64,000 nucleotides of DNA from Paenibacillus sp. FSL R7-0273 (lineage in GTDB: Bacteria > Bacillota > Bacilli > Paenibacillales > Paenibacillaceae), in contig NZ_CP009283.1 of the NCBI RefSeq assembly GCF_000758625.1, positions 3,545,501-3,609,500 of the forward strand, given 5' to 3'. Of the stretch, positions 60,774-64,000 are shown piece after piece; position 1 is the stretch's first letter; every line of letters begins with the position of its first letter. A program made the translations under genes and the position numbers. Below the pieces are notes generated by a model. The model was not told where the DNA came from and searched no databases. It saw only the letters and a list, made by a program, of their open reading frames with translations.

Positions 60774-61655
60774 ATGGAGCTTCTGCAACTGCAATATTTT
60801 GTAACGGTAGCCCGGCTGGAGCATGTAACAGAGGCTGCGCAGACTCTGCATGTTACGCAATCCTCATTGAGCAGAACGATTGCCCGGCTGGAGGAGGATC
60901 TGGGTGTTCCGCTCTTCGACCGGAACGGCAGACGGCTGAAGCTGAACGATTATGGCAGCAGATTTCTGCTGCGTGCGGAGCGCGCCTTATTTGAGTTAAC
61001 CCAGGGCAGGCAGGAGCTGCAATACCTTGCGGGCCAGGAGCCCGCTACACTTGAACTCGCAGTAACAGCAGCAAGTGCTCTTCCTCAGATTCTGCGGGCC
61101 TTCCGTCAAAAGCGGCCGGACATCCATTTTCATGTACAAATGCTGACAACCAGAGAGATGACTGAGTGCCTGCTGAGGGGAGAAGCAGACTTCTGTCTGT
61201 CCTCGCCGTCCTTTGAAGCGGAGGAGATTGAGACGCGGATTGTACATAATGACCCGCTTCTGGTTGCAGTACCGAAAGGGCACCGGCTGGCAGGGCGGTC
61301 TGTTATTGGCCTGGCGGAGCTGAAGGATGAATGGTTTGTGGGAGTCAAAAAGGGTTACGGTACCCGTGATCTGGCTGATTCCATATGCCGTTCAGAGGGA
61401 TTTACACCCCATTATGTGTATGAGGGGGATGAGCCCTCCAGGCTGATCCAGCTGGTGGAAGCTGAAATCGGCATTGCCTTTATTCCCGGAACGGCCAGGG
61501 ATACACGCGGAGCGGTCAGCTATCTGCAGGTGGATAACAGTAAGCTGGTGCGAGAAATTGCTCTGCTGTGGCATAAGGGACGTTATCTTTCGCCGGCAGC
61601 CTGCGATTTCCGTGAGGTTGTAATTGAATATTTTGCCGGATTACAGAAGAAATAA
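60774..61655 (+). CDS. LysR-family transcriptional regulator (CynR/GltC-like)
   Basis: GGGAGG at 60764-60769 fixes ATG 60774 (293 aa). The helix-turn-helix reads MELLQLQYFVTVARLEHVTEAAQTLHVTQSSLSRTIARLEEDLGVPLFDRNGRRL, followed by a periplasmic-binding-like effector domain. It is divergent from the MFS exporter, which it probably controls. The acetyltransferase begins within 45 bases of its stop. Confidence 0.9.
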   Translation: MELLQLQYFVTVARLEHVTEAAQTLHVTQSSLSRTIARLEEDLGVPLFDRNGRRLKLNDYGSRFLLRAERALFELTQGRQELQYLAGQEPATLELAVTAASALPQILRAFRQKRPDIHFHVQMLTTREMTECLLRGEADFCLSSPSFEAEEIETRIVHNDPLLVAVPKGHRLAGRSVIGLAELKDEWFVGVKKGYGTRDLADSICRSEGFTPHYVYEGDEPSRLIQLVEAEIGIAFIPGTARDTRGAVSYLQVDNSKLVREIALLWHKGRYLSPAACDFREVVIEYFAGLQKK

Positions 61656-61695
61656 GATCCAATCAAATAGACTATTAAGCAGGGTGGTGCAGGCT

Positions 61696-62241
61696 GTGGA
61701 CAATACAGCGGATCAGCGAATTTACGTCCGTTTTCCCCAGGAGGCGGATGCTGCCGTGTTAACTGACATTTATAAGCGTAACCGGGCATTTTTTGAGCAG
61801 TATTCACCTAATGCCATAGATGAGTTCTATACAGAGGAATATCAGCGTCAGCTGATTGCAAACAGCAGGTCAGACCGGGAAACAGACCGGAGGTATGATT
61901 TTGTGGTATGCCTCCGGAATGACGGCCGGGTTATCGGCAGCGTCGGGCTGTCTTTTGTAGTAAGAGGCGCACTTCAGAGCTGTATGATCGGCTACAGTCT
62001 GGATCAGGAGTATAACGGCCGGGGCTACATGACCGAAGCGGTTAAAATAGTCGTGCAATATGCCTTTGAGGAGCTGAAGTTTCACCGGATTACAGGCGAG
62101 GCCTCGCCCAAAAACCCCGGTTCAATCCGTGTGCTGGAAAAGGCCGGCTTCCACAAGGAAGGCCTCGCCATCCGCAATGTAAGAATTAACGGCGCGTGGG
62201 AGGATCATCAGGTGCTCGCTATTCTGAATCCCGCCGATTAA
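61696..62241 (+). CDS. GNAT N-acetyltransferase (RimJ/RimL-like)
   Basis: AGGGTGG at 61681-61687 favours the GTG at 61696 (181 aa); the open frame extends upstream into the LysR gene. The ribosomal-protein acetyltransferase pattern is clear: ADAAVLTDIYKRNRAFFEQY, VIGSVGLSFVVRGALQSCMIGYSLD, then the acetyl-CoA loop EYNGRGYMTEAVKIVVQYAFEEL and ASPKNPGSIRVLEKAGFHKEG. It acetylates an amine or protein N-terminus; substrate unknown. Probably co-transcribed with the LysR gene. Confidence 0.85.
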   Translation: MDNTADQRIYVRFPQEADAAVLTDIYKRNRAFFEQYSPNAIDEFYTEEYQRQLIANSRSDRETDRRYDFVVCLRNDGRVIGSVGLSFVVRGALQSCMIGYSLDQEYNGRGYMTEAVKIVVQYAFEELKFHRITGEASPKNPGSIRVLEKAGFHKEGLAIRNVRINGAWEDHQVLAILNPAD

Positions 62242-62322
62242 ATCTGACAGGATTTCTGTTGGCCGTAAATGGTACAATAGCTATGTCAGCTTTAACTAAC
62301 ACCAACCGGAGGGATGCTTAAC

Positions 62323-64000
62323 ATGAGCGGGTCAAACCAGGAGTACATCGTTATATCAGGTGCGAGGGAAAATAACCTCAAAAATGTTTCATTGCGCATC
62401 CCTAAGCGGAAGATTACTATTTTTACAGGTGTCTCCGGCTCAGGCAAGTCCTCGATTGTATTTGATACGATTGCTGCTGAATCCTCGCGGCTGCTGAATG
62501 AGAACTTCAGCATGTTCGTGCGCACCTTTCTGCCCAAATTTCCGCAGCCGGATACAGATGCTATCGAGAATCTGAGTATGGCCGTCATTGTTGACCAGAA
62601 GCGGCTGGGCGGAGGCTCTCATTCCACGATGGGGACAATTACTGATATATCTCCGATACTGCGTCTGCTGTTCTCGCGGGTGGGACAGCCGCATATCGGA
62701 GGGTCGAATATGTTCTCCTTCAATGATCCGCAGGGGATGTGCCCTGAATGCAGCGGCATCGGCCGCCGGCTTGGCGTCGATATGGACAAGGCGCTGGATC
62801 TGGGGAAGTCACTTAATGAAGGCGCTATTCTGCTGCCGGATTATTCGGTGGGCGGCTGGGAATGGAATATGATCGTCCAGGCCGGGGATTTCGATCTCGA
62901 CAAGCGGCTGAGTGACTATTCGGAAGCTGAGCTGGACCAGCTGCTGTATGCCAAAGCCAGAAAGGTTAAGATGGATTTCGCAGGCAAAGCCACGAATATC
63001 ACCGTTGAAGGCGTTATAGAAAAGTTTGCAGGCAAATACATCAGGCAGGATGTCAAAATGAAATCCGAGCGCACGCAGAAAATGGTAGCCCCGTTCATTA
63101 CCGAGGGACCGTGTCCAAGCTGCCACGGGGCAAGACTGAGCCAGGCGGCACTGGGCTGCCGGATCAACGGCTACAACATCGCCGAGCTGTCTTCAATGGA
63201 GGTTGGCGGGCTGATCCGTACCATCCGGGAGATTAGTGATCCGGCCGCAGCGCCGGCCGTCAAATCGCTGGCCGAGCGGCTGCAGCATCTGGTGGATATC
63301 GGGCTTGATTATTTGACGCTGGACCGTGAGACGGATACTCTCTCCGGCGGGGAGTCCCAGCGGGTTAAGATGGTGAAGCACCTAAGCGGAAGCCTTGTGG
63401 ATGTAACTTATATCTTTGACGAGCCGAGCGTCGGCCTGCATCCCCGTGATGTGCACCGTCTGAACGAGCTGCTGCAGAAGCTGCGCGATAAGGGCAATAC
63501 GGTAATTGTCGTTGAGCATGATCCCGATGTCATCAAGGTGGCCGATCATATCGTAGATGTCGGACCTCATGCCGGAAGCCGCGGCGGCAGCATTGTCTAT
63601 GAAGGCAGCTACGAAGGGCTGCTGGAATCAGGCACGTTAACAGGCACGCATCTGAAGCGTCCGCTGCAATTGAAGCAGAAGCACAGGCAGGCTGGCGGTA
63701 AATTGCCGGTCAAGGCTGCGTCCTTGCATAATTTGCAGAATGTCTCCGTGGACATTCCGGCAGGGATTCTGACCGTCGTGACCGGGGTAGCCGGTTCAGG
63801 CAAAAGTACACTGATTAATGATGTCTTTCTCAGCAGCCATCCGGAGGCCATCGTAATCGACCAGTCAGCGATCGGCGTATCCACCCGCTCAAATCCGGCT
63901 ACCTACACTGGCATCATGGATGATGTGCGCAAGGCTTTTGCCGCTGCTAACAAGGTCAGCCCCGGCTTATTCAGCTTCAACTCCAAAGGAGCCTGCGAGA
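62323..64000 (+). CDS. UvrA-like ABC ATPase (excinuclease/DrrC-like), 3' end outside the window
   Basis: GGAGGG at 62308-62313 precedes ATG 62323; 559 codons lie in the window and the gene runs off the end. Walker A motifs are GVSGSGKSS near residue 34 and GVAGSGKST near 488. The N-terminal signature LSGGESQRVKMVKHL and DEPSVGLHPRD fit the UvrA family. Cysteine pairs CPECSGIGRR (about 141) and CPSCHGARLS (about 265) are UvrA-type zinc-binding segments. The second domain starts early, so the DNA-binding insertions of true UvrA look reduced, as in UvrA2/DrrC-like proteins for drug-damaged DNA or drug tolerance. It is separate from the upstream genes. Confidence 0.8.
   Translation, partial: MSGSNQEYIVISGARENNLKNVSLRIPKRKITIFTGVSGSGKSSIVFDTIAAESSRLLNENFSMFVRTFLPKFPQPDTDAIENLSMAVIVDQKRLGGGSHSTMGTITDISPILRLLFSRVGQPHIGGSNMFSFNDPQGMCPECSGIGRRLGVDMDKALDLGKSLNEGAILLPDYSVGGWEWNMIVQAGDFDLDKRLSDYSEAELDQLLYAKARKVKMDFAGKATNITVEGVIEKFAGKYIRQDVKMKSERTQKMVAPFITEGPCPSCHGARLSQAALGCRINGYNIAELSSMEVGGLIRTIREISDPAAAPAVKSLAERLQHLVDIGLDYLTLDRETDTLSGGESQRVKMVKHLSGSLVDVTYIFDEPSVGLHPRDVHRLNELLQKLRDKGNTVIVVEHDPDVIKVADHIVDVGPHAGSRGGSIVYEGSYEGLLESGTLTGTHLKRPLQLKQKHRQAGGKLPVKAASLHNLQNVSVDIPAGILTVVTGVAGSGKSTLINDVFLSSHPEAIVIDQSAIGVSTRSNPATYTGIMDDVRKAFAAANKVSPGLFSFNSKGACE

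Overview
The window looks like chromosomal DNA of a Paenibacillus-type Firmicute (family Paenibacillaceae). The evidence is GC-moderate coding DNA with strong AGGAGG ribosome sites and frequent GTG/TTG starts, together with RNase J, the YojF/BshB2 bacillithiol pair, an NreABC nitrate/oxygen sensor set, an Lsa-type ABC-F protein and many glycoside hydrolases. No tRNA, rRNA, CRISPR array, transposase or integrase was seen. The first ~930 bases are AT-richer than the rest and hold small unrecognised genes.

Layout. 1-4.9 kb: small ORFs, a lipoprotein, an ABC-F ribosome-protection gene behind a transcription attenuator, a decayed HAD phosphatase and a cellulase-like glycosidase. 4.9-8.4 kb (minus strand): a Rieske oxygenase preceded by a variant purine-type riboswitch, then an iron-regulated AraC regulator whose reading frame runs into a siderophore-binding lipoprotein. 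8.5-14.2 kb: a four-gene operon (GNAT fused to a large beta-rich protein, amidohydrolase, FAD oxidoreductase, nitroreductase). 14.2-21.6 kb: a 102-bp tandem element built from a 51-bp-periodic dyad, then transport and housekeeping genes (permease, LysE exporter, RNase J, sugar dehydrogenase). 20.7-33.5 kb: carbohydrate genes (RpiR regulator, two Gfo/Idh/MocA oxidoreductases, GH2, ROK regulator, GH5) with a chemoreceptor. 33.5-53 kb: an anaerobic nitrogen-oxide island: flavin reductase-hmp, nsrR, hemerythrin, narGHJI-nreABC-hemerythrin, a NarK transporter fused to a PAS domain, moeA-moaA, ilvB and ywiC. 53-64 kb: a polar amino-acid ABC transporter, yojF-bshB2, a purine/pyrimidine permease with a divergent LysR gene, an MFS exporter with its own divergent LysR gene, an acetyltransferase and a UvrA-like ATPase cut by the window end.

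How parts work together. In the nitrate island NarK imports nitrate, NarGHI reduces it at the membrane, NarJ assembles NarG, MoeA/MoaA supply molybdenum cofactor, NreABC sense oxygen and nitrate, and NsrR/Hmp with two hemerythrin-like proteins handle the NO by-product. Matching GGG/CCC dyads lie at the same distance (about 32 bases) from the likely -10 elements of narG and narK, so both are plausible NreC targets. No fnr gene lies in the window.

Most unusual items: the variant purine aptamer controlling a Rieske oxygenase, the NarK-PAS fusion, the AraC/lipoprotein reading-frame merger with a Fur-box promoter inside it, and the 51-bp-periodic repeat. All family calls rest on reading the sequence; no database search was run.
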